57,908 nt of DNA, taken from contig JACZJV010000181.1 of NCBI GenBank assembly GCA_014860355.1, positions 1 through 57,908 of the forward strand. The letters run 5' to 3'. The notes below the pieces were generated by a model. That model saw only the letters and a program-made list of their open reading frames with translations. It had not been told where the DNA came from and did no database searches. The translations under genes and the position numbers were made by a program. Positions 16,492 through 24,611 of this stretch are shown piece after piece. Each line of letters opens with the position of its first letter. Within the stretch, counting starts at the first letter, position 1. Origin of the DNA: Burkholderiales bacterium (GTDB lineage Bacteria; Pseudomonadota; Gammaproteobacteria; Burkholderiales; SG8-39).

Positions 16492-17364
16492 ATGAGATGG
16501 GCTGAACGGCGCGAGCGCTTCCGCGCGATCCTCGAGGGCAAGACCTGCGTGCATCCGGCCTCGGTGTTCGATCCGCTTTCGGCGCGCATCGCCGAGGACC
16601 TGGGTTTCGAGCTCGGCATGTTCGCCGGGTCGATAGCGTCGCTGGCGGTGCTCGGCGCGCCCGACCAGACGCTGATCACCCTCAGCGAATTCGCCGAACA
16701 GGCGCACCGCATCTGCCGCGCCGGCGCCCTGCCGCTGCTGGTGGACGCGGACCACGGTTACGGCAATGCGTTGAATGTCATGCGCACGGTGGAAGAACTC
16801 GAGACCGCGGGCATAGCCGCCCTCACCATCGAAGACACTTCCCTGCCCCAGGCATACGGCGCCGGCGCCGGCGTGAAGCTGATCGCGCTGGAAGAGGGCG
16901 TGGGCAAAATGAAGGCGGCCCTTGCTGCCAGGCGCGATGCGCGCCTCGCCGTCGTCGGGCGCACCAGCGCCCTGGCGGTCAACGGCCTCGATGACGCGCT
17001 CGCCAGAGGCAGGGCCTACGAAGCGGCGGGCGTCGATGCGCTGTTCTTCCTCGGCGTGCGCACGCGCGCGCAGCTCGAGGCCCTCGCCGCCGGCTGCAGG
17101 ATACCCATCGTGCTCGGCGGCGTCGGCGCGGACCTGAACGACCGCGACCTGCTGGGCGCGCACGGCGTGCGCATCAGCCTGCAGGGGCATCAGCCGTTCA
17201 TGGCCGCGGTGGCGGCAGTGCACGCAACCATGAAGGCGCTGCGTGTAGGCACGGCGCCCGCAAAACTCGCGAACCTTGCCTCGGCGCAGCAGATACAGCA
17301 ACTCAGCCGCGACGCCGACTACGCGCGCTGGAACGAAAGTTTTCTCGGTGGCGCCGGGAAATGA
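16492..17364 (+). CDS. Isocitrate lyase/PEP mutase-family lyase, oxaloacetate decarboxylase-like
   Basis: 290-residue protein of the PEP mutase/isocitrate lyase superfamily. It closely follows the Pseudomonas oxaloacetate decarboxylase PA4872 pattern: ASVFDPLSARIAEDLGFE, ITLSEFAEQ, then VDADHGYGNALNVMRTVEEL with the metal-binding Asp and His, and LTIEDT. Known members decarboxylate oxaloacetate to pyruvate or cleave related 2-oxo or 2-hydroxy diacids. In the catalytic loop region this protein reads GRTSAL where the reference has ARTNAE, so the substrate may differ. It lies between FMN dehydrogenase and enoyl-CoA hydratase genes on the same strand. AAGG precedes the ATG. Confidence 0.82.
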   Translation: MRWAERRERFRAILEGKTCVHPASVFDPLSARIAEDLGFELGMFAGSIASLAVLGAPDQTLITLSEFAEQAHRICRAGALPLLVDADHGYGNALNVMRTVEELETAGIAALTIEDTSLPQAYGAGAGVKLIALEEGVGKMKAALAARRDARLAVVGRTSALAVNGLDDALARGRAYEAAGVDALFFLGVRTRAQLEALAAGCRIPIVLGGVGADLNDRDLLGAHGVRISLQGHQPFMAAVAAVHATMKALRVGTAPAKLANLASAQQIQQLSRDADYARWNESFLGGAGK

Positions 17365-17451
17365 AACACCGACCGGGCCTGATCCCGGTCCGGGCCGCCT
17401 TCCAGGGCGGGCGCACCAATCGGATTTCGAACAACCAGGAGCCGTAGGCAC

Positions 17452-18249
17452 ATGGAACTTCCCGACTACCAGACCCTCAAGACCGAGACCGCCGCGCCGC
17501 ATGTACTGCTGGTGACGCTCAACCGGCCCGAGATCGCCAACGCGCTCAATACGCAGATGGGCCGCGATTTTTTCGACCTGTGGACGCGCCTGACCGAAGA
17601 TTCGGGCGACATCCGCTGCGTGGTGCTTACCGGCGCCGGCGCAGAACACCTTGTCTCCGGCGCCGACCTGAAAGAGCGCGTCGGCATGACGCGCGAGCAA
17701 TGGCGGCGCCAGCACGAAATTTTCGAGCGCCACTACTGGGCGCTGAGCGATCTGCCCCTGCCGGTGATCGCCGCGGTCAACGGCCATGCCTATGCCGGCG
17801 GCTTCGAGGCCGTGCTCTCCTGCGATTTCGCCTACGCGGTGAAGACCGCGCGCTTTGCGCTCACTGAAGTGACCCTGGGCATCATGCCCGGCGCCGGCGG
17901 TACGCAGAACCTGCCGCGCGCGGTGGGCGAGCGCCGCGCCAAGGAAATCATCATGACCGCGCGCCCCTTCAGCGCCGAGCAGGCCTACGAATGGGGCGTG
18001 GTCAACGAACTGTGCGAACCGGCGGAACTGATGCCCAGGGTGCTCGACACTGCGCGCGCCATCGCCGCCAATGCGCCGCTGTCGATCCGCCAGGTGAAGA
18101 AATCGGTGCGCTACGGCATGCAGATGGAGCTCAAAACCGCCTACCGCTTCGAGGTCGAGGCCTACAACCATCTGGTCGAGACCGAGGATCGCTACGAGGG
18201 CATCAAGGCCTTCAACGAAAAGCGCAAGCCGGTGTTCAAGGGAAGTTGA
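17452..18249 (+). CDS. Enoyl-CoA hydratase/isomerase family protein
   Basis: Crotonase-fold protein of 265 residues. The oxyanion-hole segments are HLVSGADLKE and HAYAGGFEAVLSCDFAYA, and the catalytic region reads EVTLGIMPGAGGTQNLPR, with a glutamate in the first and last expected places. It most likely hydrates a trans-2-enoyl-CoA or a related CoA ester in the cytoplasm. It is the last gene of the rightward catabolic set and would act after the acyl-CoA ligase encoded by the divergent operon. Paralogues differ in substrate and that cannot be decided here. A strong hairpin follows the stop codon. Confidence 0.88.
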   Translation: MELPDYQTLKTETAAPHVLLVTLNRPEIANALNTQMGRDFFDLWTRLTEDSGDIRCVVLTGAGAEHLVSGADLKERVGMTREQWRRQHEIFERHYWALSDLPLPVIAAVNGHAYAGGFEAVLSCDFAYAVKTARFALTEVTLGIMPGAGGTQNLPRAVGERRAKEIIMTARPFSAEQAYEWGVVNELCEPAELMPRVLDTARAIAANAPLSIRQVKKSVRYGMQMELKTAYRFEVEAYNHLVETEDRYEGIKAFNEKRKPVFKGS

Positions 18250-18265
18250 TATTCGCCAGCGCACC

Positions 18266-18293
18266 CGCCCGCGGATTTGCACTGCCGCGGGCG
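18266..18293. terminator. Bidirectional hairpin between convergent genes
   Basis: A nine-base-pair perfect stem, CGCCCGCGG with CCGCGGGCG, encloses a ten-base loop. It sits midway between the convergent enoyl-CoA hydratase and PAS-GGDEF-EAL genes. There is no T-tract, so termination would be weak or factor-assisted. Confidence 0.5.
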
Positions 18294-18318
18294 AGCCGCG
18301 GACCGTAGACCCGTCCGT

Positions 18319-20370
18319 TCAGGGTCGTGCGAACGCCGCAAATTCCTCCGCTGGAACCGGATTGCCGGCGAGATAGCCCTGGAATTCGTCGCAGCCATGC
18401 GCGCGCAGGAAATCGAGCTGTTCCTGCCGCTCCACGCCTTCGGCCAGCGCCGTCAGATTGAGCGTTTTCGCCAGGTTGATGATGGCGGCGGCGATGGCGC
18501 GGTCGTCGACGTCGGTGCCCAGATCGCCGATGAAGGAACGATCTATCTTGAGCTTGTCGATGGGATATCGTTTCAGATACGAGAGCGACGAATATCCGGT
18601 GCCGAAATCGTCTATGGTGATCGTGACGCCGAGCGCGCGCAGTCCGGCCAGCGCGGCGCCGACTATCTCGGTGTCCATCAACAGGCCCTCGGTGAGTTCG
18701 AGTTCCAGGTAGCGCGCTTGCAGCCCGGTCTCGTCGAGCACGCGCGTCACCGCGGCCACCAGATCGCCGCGACGGAACTGCACCGCCGATACGTTGACCG
18801 AAATCGGCATCGCGTCAAAGCCGGCCTGCTGCCACGCCTTGTTCTGGCGGCAGGCTTCGCGCAGCACGTAGTGGCCGATCTCGTCGATCAGACCGCGCGT
18901 CTCGGCGAATTCGATGAATTCCGATGGGTCGATGAGGCCGCGCTCGGGGTGGCGCCAGCGCACCAGCGCCTCGATGCCGACCAGGCGCAAGTCTTGCACG
19001 CTGCGTTGCGGCTGGTAGTACAGCACGAATTCCCCGAGCTGCAGCGCTTCGCGCAGCCTCGCCTCGCGCGCCATCATCTCGGCACCCTCGCTGGAGAGCC
19101 CCGGAGTATAGAAGCGGCTGTGACCGCGGCCATGATCCTTGGCGCTGTACATGGCCGCGTCCGCGTGGCGGATCAGGTCTTCGGGGTTGTCGCCGTCGCG
19201 CGGAAAAACGCTGATGCCTATGCTCGCATTGGCATAAAGTTCGTGGCATTCGAGCACGATAGGCGCTGAAATCGTCTGCAGCAGTTTGTCCGCAACCTTG
19301 CCGGCGTCTTCGGGCGTGGCGAAATCGGCGAGGATCACCAGAAATTCGTCTCCGCCCAGCCGCGACACCATGTCCGCCTCGCGCAGAACCACCTTGATGC
19401 GCGCCGCCACCTCCTTGAGCAGGGCATCCCCTACATGGTGCCCGAGCGTATCGTTGACGGTCTTGAAATTGTCCAGATCGATGAACATGATCGCCACCAG
19501 CGTGCCGTGGCGCCGCGCCAGCGCCAGTATCGTGGTCAGGCGCTCGGTCAGGTAAGCCCGGTTGGGCAGGCCGGTGAGCATGTCGTGGTGCGCGAGGTAG
19601 TGGATGCGCGCCTCGGCGTGCTTGCGCGCGGTGATGTCGCGCAGCGCGCCCAGCCGCTGCGCCTCGCCATTGACGTACACCGTCTTGGCGGCGATTTCAA
19701 CCGCGATCTTGTGCCCCTTCTTGTGCACTATCTCGGCCTCGTAGGGCTCTTCGCGCTCCCGGCGCATGAATTCGATCATCGTCAGGTGCCACTCCGGCGG
19801 AACGAACTCCAGCACCTTCGTTCCTATCATTTCCTCGCGCGCGTAGCCGCAGATCTGGAGCAGCGCTTCGTTGACGTCGGCGAGGACGCCGTTCTTGTGG
19901 AAGAAAATCCCTTCGCGCGTCGCCTCGGCGAATTTGCGCAGGCGCTCCTCGCTTTCGCGGACGCTGCGCTCCGCGAGCCGATGCCGCGTGATGTCGGTGA
20001 TCAGCACGAACGCGCCCAGCATCTGCGCCTGCCCGTCGAAATGGGGGATCAGATGCACCTCGATGACGCGCTGCTCACCGTTGGGCAGGTTCATGGGGCG
20101 CACATAGTCGACCCGTTCTCCCTTGAGCACGCGCGCGACCTGCGGCTCGATCATCAGCCACGCCTTCTCGCCGATGGCCTCGCGCACGGTCTTGCCGATG
20201 ATCGAGTCCACGGTCCAGCCGTTGGATTCGGCATAGGCCTTATTGGCGAACACGCAACTCAGATTCTTCGGCTCGTAATACGCGATCAGCGCCGGCACAT
20301 TGTCGGCGACCAGGCGCAGCAGGGCGTCCCCGCCCTGCCCTTCGGCCTTGCCTGGCGCGATCCCTGCCAC
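18319..20370 (-). CDS. PAS-PAS-GGDEF-EAL cyclic-di-GMP enzyme
   Basis: Cytoplasmic protein with two PAS domains (about 15-130 and 135-255), a GGDEF domain and an EAL domain. The GGDEF motif is intact and has an RxxD I-site (READ) five residues before it. The EAL domain keeps EALVRW, NVSAVQF, ELTEG, DDFGTGYSS, LKIDRSF and AEGVE, so phosphodiesterase activity is expected; cyclase activity is also possible. I chose the GTG at 20370, ten bases after the otnI stop. A further upstream GTG at 20415 would overlap otnI by 35 bp. Its place at the end of the threonate operon is unusual and suggests that sugar-acid use and cyclic-di-GMP are linked, which is inference. Confidence 0.92.
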   Translation of the reverse strand: MAGIAPGKAEGQGGDALLRLVADNVPALIAYYEPKNLSCVFANKAYAESNGWTVDSIIGKTVREAIGEKAWLMIEPQVARVLKGERVDYVRPMNLPNGEQRVIEVHLIPHFDGQAQMLGAFVLITDITRHRLAERSVRESEERLRKFAEATREGIFFHKNGVLADVNEALLQICGYAREEMIGTKVLEFVPPEWHLTMIEFMRREREEPYEAEIVHKKGHKIAVEIAAKTVYVNGEAQRLGALRDITARKHAEARIHYLAHHDMLTGLPNRAYLTERLTTILALARRHGTLVAIMFIDLDNFKTVNDTLGHHVGDALLKEVAARIKVVLREADMVSRLGGDEFLVILADFATPEDAGKVADKLLQTISAPIVLECHELYANASIGISVFPRDGDNPEDLIRHADAAMYSAKDHGRGHSRFYTPGLSSEGAEMMAREARLREALQLGEFVLYYQPQRSVQDLRLVGIEALVRWRHPERGLIDPSEFIEFAETRGLIDEIGHYVLREACRQNKAWQQAGFDAMPISVNVSAVQFRRGDLVAAVTRVLDETGLQARYLELELTEGLLMDTEIVGAALAGLRALGVTITIDDFGTGYSSLSYLKRYPIDKLKIDRSFIGDLGTDVDDRAIAAAIINLAKTLNLTALAEGVERQEQLDFLRAHGCDEFQGYLAGNPVPAEEFAAFARP

Positions 20371-20380
20371 CGCTACGCGC

Positions 20381-21157
20381 CTAGAGCCAGGCCCGCAACC
20401 AGCCCAGCCCGGCACTGGTCCCGGCGCGGGGCCGGTACTCGCAGCCTACCCAGCCGGCATAGCCGAGTTCGTCCATCAGACGGAACAGATAGGGGTAATT
20501 GATTTCGCCAAGGTCGGGCTCGTGGCGCTCGGGCACGCCCGCGATCTGGATGTGCCCGACACGGGCGATGTACTGGCGCAGCTTCATCGCCAGGTCGCCC
20601 TCGACGATCTGACAGTGGTAGAAATCCATCTGCACCTTCAGGTTGGGCGCCCCGACTTCGGCGCAGACCGCGTGCGCCTCGTCCTGGCGGTTCAGAAAGA
20701 AACCCGGGATGTCGCGCGTGTTGATCGGCTCGATCACTACGGTGACGCCGGCCGAAGCCGCCTGCGCTGCCGCATAGGCCAGATTGCGCACGTAGGTCTC
20801 GCGATGGCGCGCACGCTCCTCGCCCGGCCGGATCAGTCCGGCCATCAGGTGCACGCGCTCATTGCCGAGCACGCGCGCATACTCGAGCGCGCTCGCGACG
20901 CTCTTCCTGAATTCGTCCTCGCGCCCGGGCAGCGAAGCGAGGCCGCGCTCGCCCGCTTCCCAGTTGCCCGGCGGCCCGTTGAACAGCGCCTGGGTCAGGC
21001 CATGATCGGCGAGGCGCGCGCGTATGTCCGCCGCTGGGTGGGCGTAGGGGAACAGGAATTCGATGCCCTTGAATCCGTCCCTGGCGGCGGCGCCGAAGCG
21101 TTCGAGGAAATCGTGCTCCTGGTACATCATCGACAGGTTGGCGGCGAATTTTGGCAT
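20381..21157 (-). CDS. otnI: 2-oxo-tetronate isomerase OtnI (hydroxypyruvate isomerase family)
   Basis: 258-residue TIM-barrel isomerase. The opening [21 protein letters not shown] and the metal-site segments [31 protein letters not shown] and [15 protein letters not shown] are characteristic of the hydroxypyruvate isomerase/OtnI family. In four-carbon acid sugar catabolism OtnI interconverts 2-oxo- and 3-oxo-tetronate, the step between LtnD-type oxidation and OtnK. Genes ltnD, otnK and otnC lie just upstream on the same strand, which favours OtnI over hydroxypyruvate isomerase (Hyi). The ATG gives the normal family length. Confidence 0.9.
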   Translation of the reverse strand: MPKFAANLSMMYQEHDFLERFGAAARDGFKGIEFLFPYAHPAADIRARLADHGLTQALFNGPPGNWEAGERGLASLPGREDEFRKSVASALEYARVLGNERVHLMAGLIRPGEERARHRETYVRNLAYAAAQAASAGVTVVIEPINTRDIPGFFLNRQDEAHAVCAEVGAPNLKVQMDFYHCQIVEGDLAMKLRQYIARVGHIQIAGVPERHEPDLGEINYPYLFRLMDELGYAGWVGCEYRPRAGTSAGLGWLRAWL

Positions 21158-21191
21158 GATATTTTTCCCTGGACTGGATTGAAGAATCGAC

Positions 21192-21827
21192 CTAGCCGGC
21201 AGGATAGCGCCGGCCGACGGCGTCCACCTGCTCCGGCGTGAGCGCGCGCACGCGCCGCCCCTGCAGCAGCAGGTACAGGCGCGCCGTGGCTTCGAGCTCC
21301 TCCATCGCATCGGCGGCGGCCGCAAGACTGCTGCCCGCGACCACGGGACCGTGATTGGCGAGCAGCAGCGCGTGATGCTTGCCGGCGAATCCGCGCACCG
21401 CCGCAGCCAGCTGCAGGTCCCCGGGAGCGTAGTAGGGCACCAGCGGCAGGCTGCCGATGCGCATCACGTAATACGCCGTAAGCGGCGGCAGTACGTCCGC
21501 GGGATCGATCTCCTCCAGCACCGACACCGCGACCGAATGGGTGGCGTGCAAATGCACCACCGCCTGGTTGCGCTCGCGCTCCTGGTACATGGCCAGATGC
21601 AGGAAACTTTCCTTCGACGGCGCATCGCCCGAGACCAGCCTGCCCTGCCAGTCGAGTTTCGACAGCCGCGCGGGATCGAGCCTGCCCAGGTTCGACCCGG
21701 TGGGCGTGAGCAGCCAGCCTTCGTCGCAGCGCGCACTGATGTTGCCGGTGCTGCCGTGCGTGAGACCGCGCGCGAAAATCGAGCGGCCCAGCTCGCAGAT
21801 CTCGTCGCGCAATAAGTTCTCTTTCAT
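21192..21827 (-). CDS. otnC: 3-oxo-tetronate 4-phosphate decarboxylase OtnC (class II aldolase)
   Basis: 211-residue class II aldolase/adducin-family protein. It shows [21 protein letters not shown], then the zinc-ligand motif VVHLHATHS and the third histidine in [12 protein letters not shown]. In the threonate pathway this enzyme decarboxylates 3-oxo-tetronate 4-phosphate to dihydroxyacetone phosphate and CO2. It is 34 bp upstream of otnI. It is separated from otnK by about 310 bp that hold a complex hairpin module. Confidence 0.9.
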   Translation of the reverse strand: MKENLLRDEICELGRSIFARGLTHGSTGNISARCDEGWLLTPTGSNLGRLDPARLSKLDWQGRLVSGDAPSKESFLHLAMYQERERNQAVVHLHATHSVAVSVLEEIDPADVLPPLTAYYVMRIGSLPLVPYYAPGDLQLAAAVRGFAGKHHALLLANHGPVVAGSSLAAAADAMEELEATARLYLLLQGRRVRALTPEQVDAVGRRYPAG

Positions 21828-21879
21828 CGCAGATCGAGCCGCGGCGTCTTGAAGCCGCCGCCTTCCAAGAGCAAGCATT

Positions 21880-22062
21880 GCGCGCTCCGCGCGCCAACCG
21901 TGTTTTTGGTACGGATGAAGAACCTATCCGTACCAAAAACACGGTTATGGAAAAAAAACACGCGGTTTGGGTTTGCCTTTATCCAAGATCGTCGATTGCG
22001 TGCGGATACGCTTTTCATCCGCGCGCAATCGACGATCCGCGCGGACGGGACGCCGTCCGCGC
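21880..22062. repeat. Four-hairpin module, left copy (order D-A-B-C)
   Basis: This fills most of the gene-free stretch between otnC and otnK. Four stems occur in series. D: GCGCGC pairs across a three-base loop (21880-21894). A: a perfect 21-bp stem, 21896-21916 with 21926-21946. B: a 21-bp stem with one G.T pair, 21987-22007 with 22017-22037. C: GCGCGGACGG with CCGTCCGCGC, 22039-22062. A second copy in mirror order lies at 24375-24555. The stems of A differ between copies by paired changes that keep the pairing. Short reading frames across it are by-products. It may be a mobile or structural DNA element, or an RNA element inside the otn transcript. Confidence 0.8.
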
Positions 22063-22140
22063 AAGCGCCAACGGGCTTTCGTTCGCCCAACTTCGCAACT
22101 TCGCAAGAACAAACGGCAGGATTCAATTCGCCAGGCATGA

Positions 22141-23409
22141 TCATGCGTCTAGCTGTTCGAGCGACTTCGCAAAAAAATCCCGGCTGCCGAAGTTGCCCGA
22201 CTTGAGCGCGAGCAGGATGGGATGCGCTCCCTGCGTCGCGGTCCAGGGCACACCGGGGTCGATCTGCGGCCCGATCTTCAGCGCCGTGACGCCCAGCGCC
22301 TGCACCACCGCGCCCGCAGTCTCGCCGCCCGCGACCACCAGCCGCGTCACGCCGCGTTCGATCAGTCCCTGCGCGACGGCTGCGAGCGCGCGCTCCACCA
22401 TGGCGCCGGCCTCGGCCACGCCGAGTTTCACCTGCACCGCTTTTACCTCTTCGGGTGCGGCCGTGGCATAGAACAGCACCGGCCCCGACTCAAGCAGGGA
22501 GTCCGCCTGCGCGAGCGCGGCGGTCGCTACGTCGCCGCCGCCGGCGGCGATCGCCAGCGGGTCGATGCGGATGGCCGTGCGCCCGGACTCGATCCAGTGC
22601 GCCACCTGGCCGTTGGTTGCCTGCGAACATGAGCCGGAGATGACCGCGGCCCCTCCGGGCACGCGCGGCAATTCGGCCGCATCCGCGCGCAGCGGCAGCA
22701 GGACCGCGCGGCGGAAGTTCTCCGGCAGGCCGATGGCGACGCCGGATCCGGCGGTAATCAAGGGATGCCCGGCGCAGGCTGTGGCGATCGCATGCAGATC
22801 GGCATCGTTGATCGCATCGACCACGGCGAGGCGTGCGCCCTCGGCCTGCAGCGCCGCAAAGCGCGCGCGTATCGCCGCCTCGCCCGCAGCCACGTCGGTC
22901 CAGGCGACCAGGCCGACTTTGGCGCGCGACTGCGCCTGCAGCACGCGCACCAGGTTCGAGTCCCGCATCGGGGTGAGGGGGTGATCGCGCATGCCGGATT
23001 CCGACAGCGGAACCTGGCCCACGAACAGGTTGCCCATGTAGATGGTGCGCGCATTGGTCGGGAATGCGGGGCAGGCGATGGCGATGTCCGCGCCCAGCGC
23101 CTGCATCAGCGCTTCGGCCACCGGGCCGATATTGCCCTGCGGCGTCGAATCGAAGGTGGAGCAATACTTGAAAAAGAACTGGCGGCAGCCGGCGCGCCTG
23201 AGCCAGTCGAGCGCAGCCAAGGATTGCGCCACCGCCTCGGAGGCGGCGATGGTGCGCGACTTCAAGGCCACCACCACGGCATCGACCTCCCCGGCCAGGG
23301 GCGCCTCGGGCACGCCTATGGTCTGCAGCGTGCGCATGCCGCTGCGGACCAGGTTGTTGGCGAGGTCGGTGGCGCCGGTGAAATCGTCGGCAATGCAACC
23401 AAGCAGCAT
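22141..23409 (-). CDS. otnK: 3-oxo-tetronate kinase OtnK (DUF1537/four-carbon acid sugar kinase)
   Basis: 422-residue kinase of the former DUF1537 family. The N-terminal sugar-binding domain begins LGCIADDFTGATDLANNL and contains KYCSTFDSTPQGNIGP. The C-terminal nucleotide-binding domain contains LVVAGGETAGAVVQALG. It phosphorylates 3-oxo-tetronate with ATP in the cytoplasm. It starts three bases after the ltnD stop codon, so the two are translationally linked. Length and both domains are intact. Confidence 0.93.
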   Translation of the reverse strand: MLLGCIADDFTGATDLANNLVRSGMRTLQTIGVPEAPLAGEVDAVVVALKSRTIAASEAVAQSLAALDWLRRAGCRQFFFKYCSTFDSTPQGNIGPVAEALMQALGADIAIACPAFPTNARTIYMGNLFVGQVPLSESGMRDHPLTPMRDSNLVRVLQAQSRAKVGLVAWTDVAAGEAAIRARFAALQAEGARLAVVDAINDADLHAIATACAGHPLITAGSGVAIGLPENFRRAVLLPLRADAAELPRVPGGAAVISGSCSQATNGQVAHWIESGRTAIRIDPLAIAAGGGDVATAALAQADSLLESGPVLFYATAAPEEVKAVQVKLGVAEAGAMVERALAAVAQGLIERGVTRLVVAGGETAGAVVQALGVTALKIGPQIDPGVPWTATQGAHPILLALKSGNFGSRDFFAKSLEQLDA

Positions 23410-23412
23410 GGC

Positions 23413-24306
23413 TTAAGCTTTCCGTTTCGGAAGTTCTATGCCGGGATAGTTCTTGACCACGGATGAATCGTCCTCGCCGCCGCGCCCTGCCGCCGCGGCC
23501 GCCAGGAACATCTGGTGCGCGGTCGCGGTAAGCGGCAGCGGAAACGCCGACTTTCTCGCCGTGTCCAGAACGATCCCCAGGTCCTTGACGAATATATTGA
23601 CCGAGGACAGCGGCGTGTAATCGCCGGCGAGGATGTGCGGCACCCGGTTCTGGAACATCCAGGACGAACCCGCGCTATTGGATATGACTTCATAGAGCAC
23701 CGCCGGGTCGGCACCGGCGCGTATGCCCATGGCCATCGCTTCGGCCGCCGCGGCGATGTGCACGCCGGCGAGCAACTGGTTGATCATCTTGACCTTGGAG
23801 CCTGCGCCCGGCGCCAGGCCCAGGCGATACACTTTTGCCGCGATCGCCTCGAACACGTCCTCGACCTTGGCGAAATTCTCCTCGGCGCCTGCGCCCATGA
23901 CGGTCATCTGCCCGCTGGCCGCCTTGGCCGCGCCCCCCGACACCGGCGCATCGATCATGCCGATACCCCTGGCTGCGAGCCGGGCCGCGAGCGATTCGGC
24001 GAATTCGGGGGCGACGGTGGCGCTTGCGATCACCACCGACCCCGCGCGCATCGCGCCGGCAGCGCCGTTTTCGCCCAGCAGCACCGCCTCGGTCTGCTGC
24101 GCATTCACCACCAGCGTCAGCACCACCTCGCAGGCCGCACCCAGTTGCGCGGGCGTGGCGCAGGCGATGCCGCCTTCGGCCGCAAACGCCGCCAGCACCT
24201 CGCTGCGCACATCGCAGGCGTGGGTGCGGAATCCCGCACGCAACAGCGATCGCGCCACGCCCAGGCCCATCGCACCCAGTCCGATGACTCCTACGCATCT
24301 GCTCAT
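23413..24306 (-). CDS. ltnD: L-threonate dehydrogenase LtnD (3-hydroxyisobutyrate dehydrogenase family)
   Basis: 297-residue NAD-dependent beta-hydroxyacid dehydrogenase. It begins with the Rossmann motif VGVIGLGAMGLGVA, then has the substrate motif DAPVSGGAAKAASGQ and the catalytic lysine region GAGSKVKMINQLL. Within an otn cluster this family oxidises L-threonate to 2-oxo-tetronate. Erythronate is handled by a paralogue, so D-erythronate cannot be fully excluded. The ATG at 24306 has AAAGG nine bases upstream. The frame is open farther upstream but enters the hairpin module and is not real protein. Confidence 0.9.
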   Translation of the reverse strand: MSRCVGVIGLGAMGLGVARSLLRAGFRTHACDVRSEVLAAFAAEGGIACATPAQLGAACEVVLTLVVNAQQTEAVLLGENGAAGAMRAGSVVIASATVAPEFAESLAARLAARGIGMIDAPVSGGAAKAASGQMTVMGAGAEENFAKVEDVFEAIAAKVYRLGLAPGAGSKVKMINQLLAGVHIAAAAEAMAMGIRAGADPAVLYEVISNSAGSSWMFQNRVPHILAGDYTPLSSVNIFVKDLGIVLDTARKSAFPLPLTATAHQMFLAAAAAGRGGEDDSSVVKNYPGIELPKRKA

Positions 24307-24374
24307 ACGCTTACCTTTCTCTGCCAAATGTACCGATCCGAGTTGCACCGCGCTTGTTATCCAGTCGCGATGTT

Positions 24375-24555
24375 GCGCGGACGAGAAACCGTCCGCGCGG
24401 ATCGCCGTTTGCGCGCAGATGAAAAGCACATCCGCGCGCAATCGACGATCTTGTATGAAACCCTCACCCTGTGACAGGAGTTAACCGTAACCGTGTTTCC
24501 CGTATGGATGTGTTTTTCATCCATACGGGAAACACGATTGGCGCGCGCAGCGCGC
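24375..24555. repeat. Four-hairpin module, right copy (mirror order C-B-A-D)
   Basis: Mirror image of the module at 21880-22062. C': GCGCGGACG with CGTCCGCGC (24375-24398). B': 24400-24420 with 24430-24450, three mismatches; its right arm is identical base for base to the right arm of B. A': a perfect 19-bp stem, 24492-24510 with 24518-24536. D': GCGCGC with GCGCGC (24543-24555). The two modules bracket exactly ltnD and otnK. This one would lie in the ltnD leader or promoter region. Confidence 0.8.
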
Positions 24556-24611
24556 AAATCCACTCCTGGCCATGCGAGTATGCTTGATACGCCACACATC
24601 CTTGCCCGCCT

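Noticed and set aside
21878-22471. 197-codon plus-strand frame starting in the hairpin module
   Set aside because: It runs through the repeat and then antisense to otnK. Similar peptide strings near 24400 come from the second repeat copy, not from protein homology.
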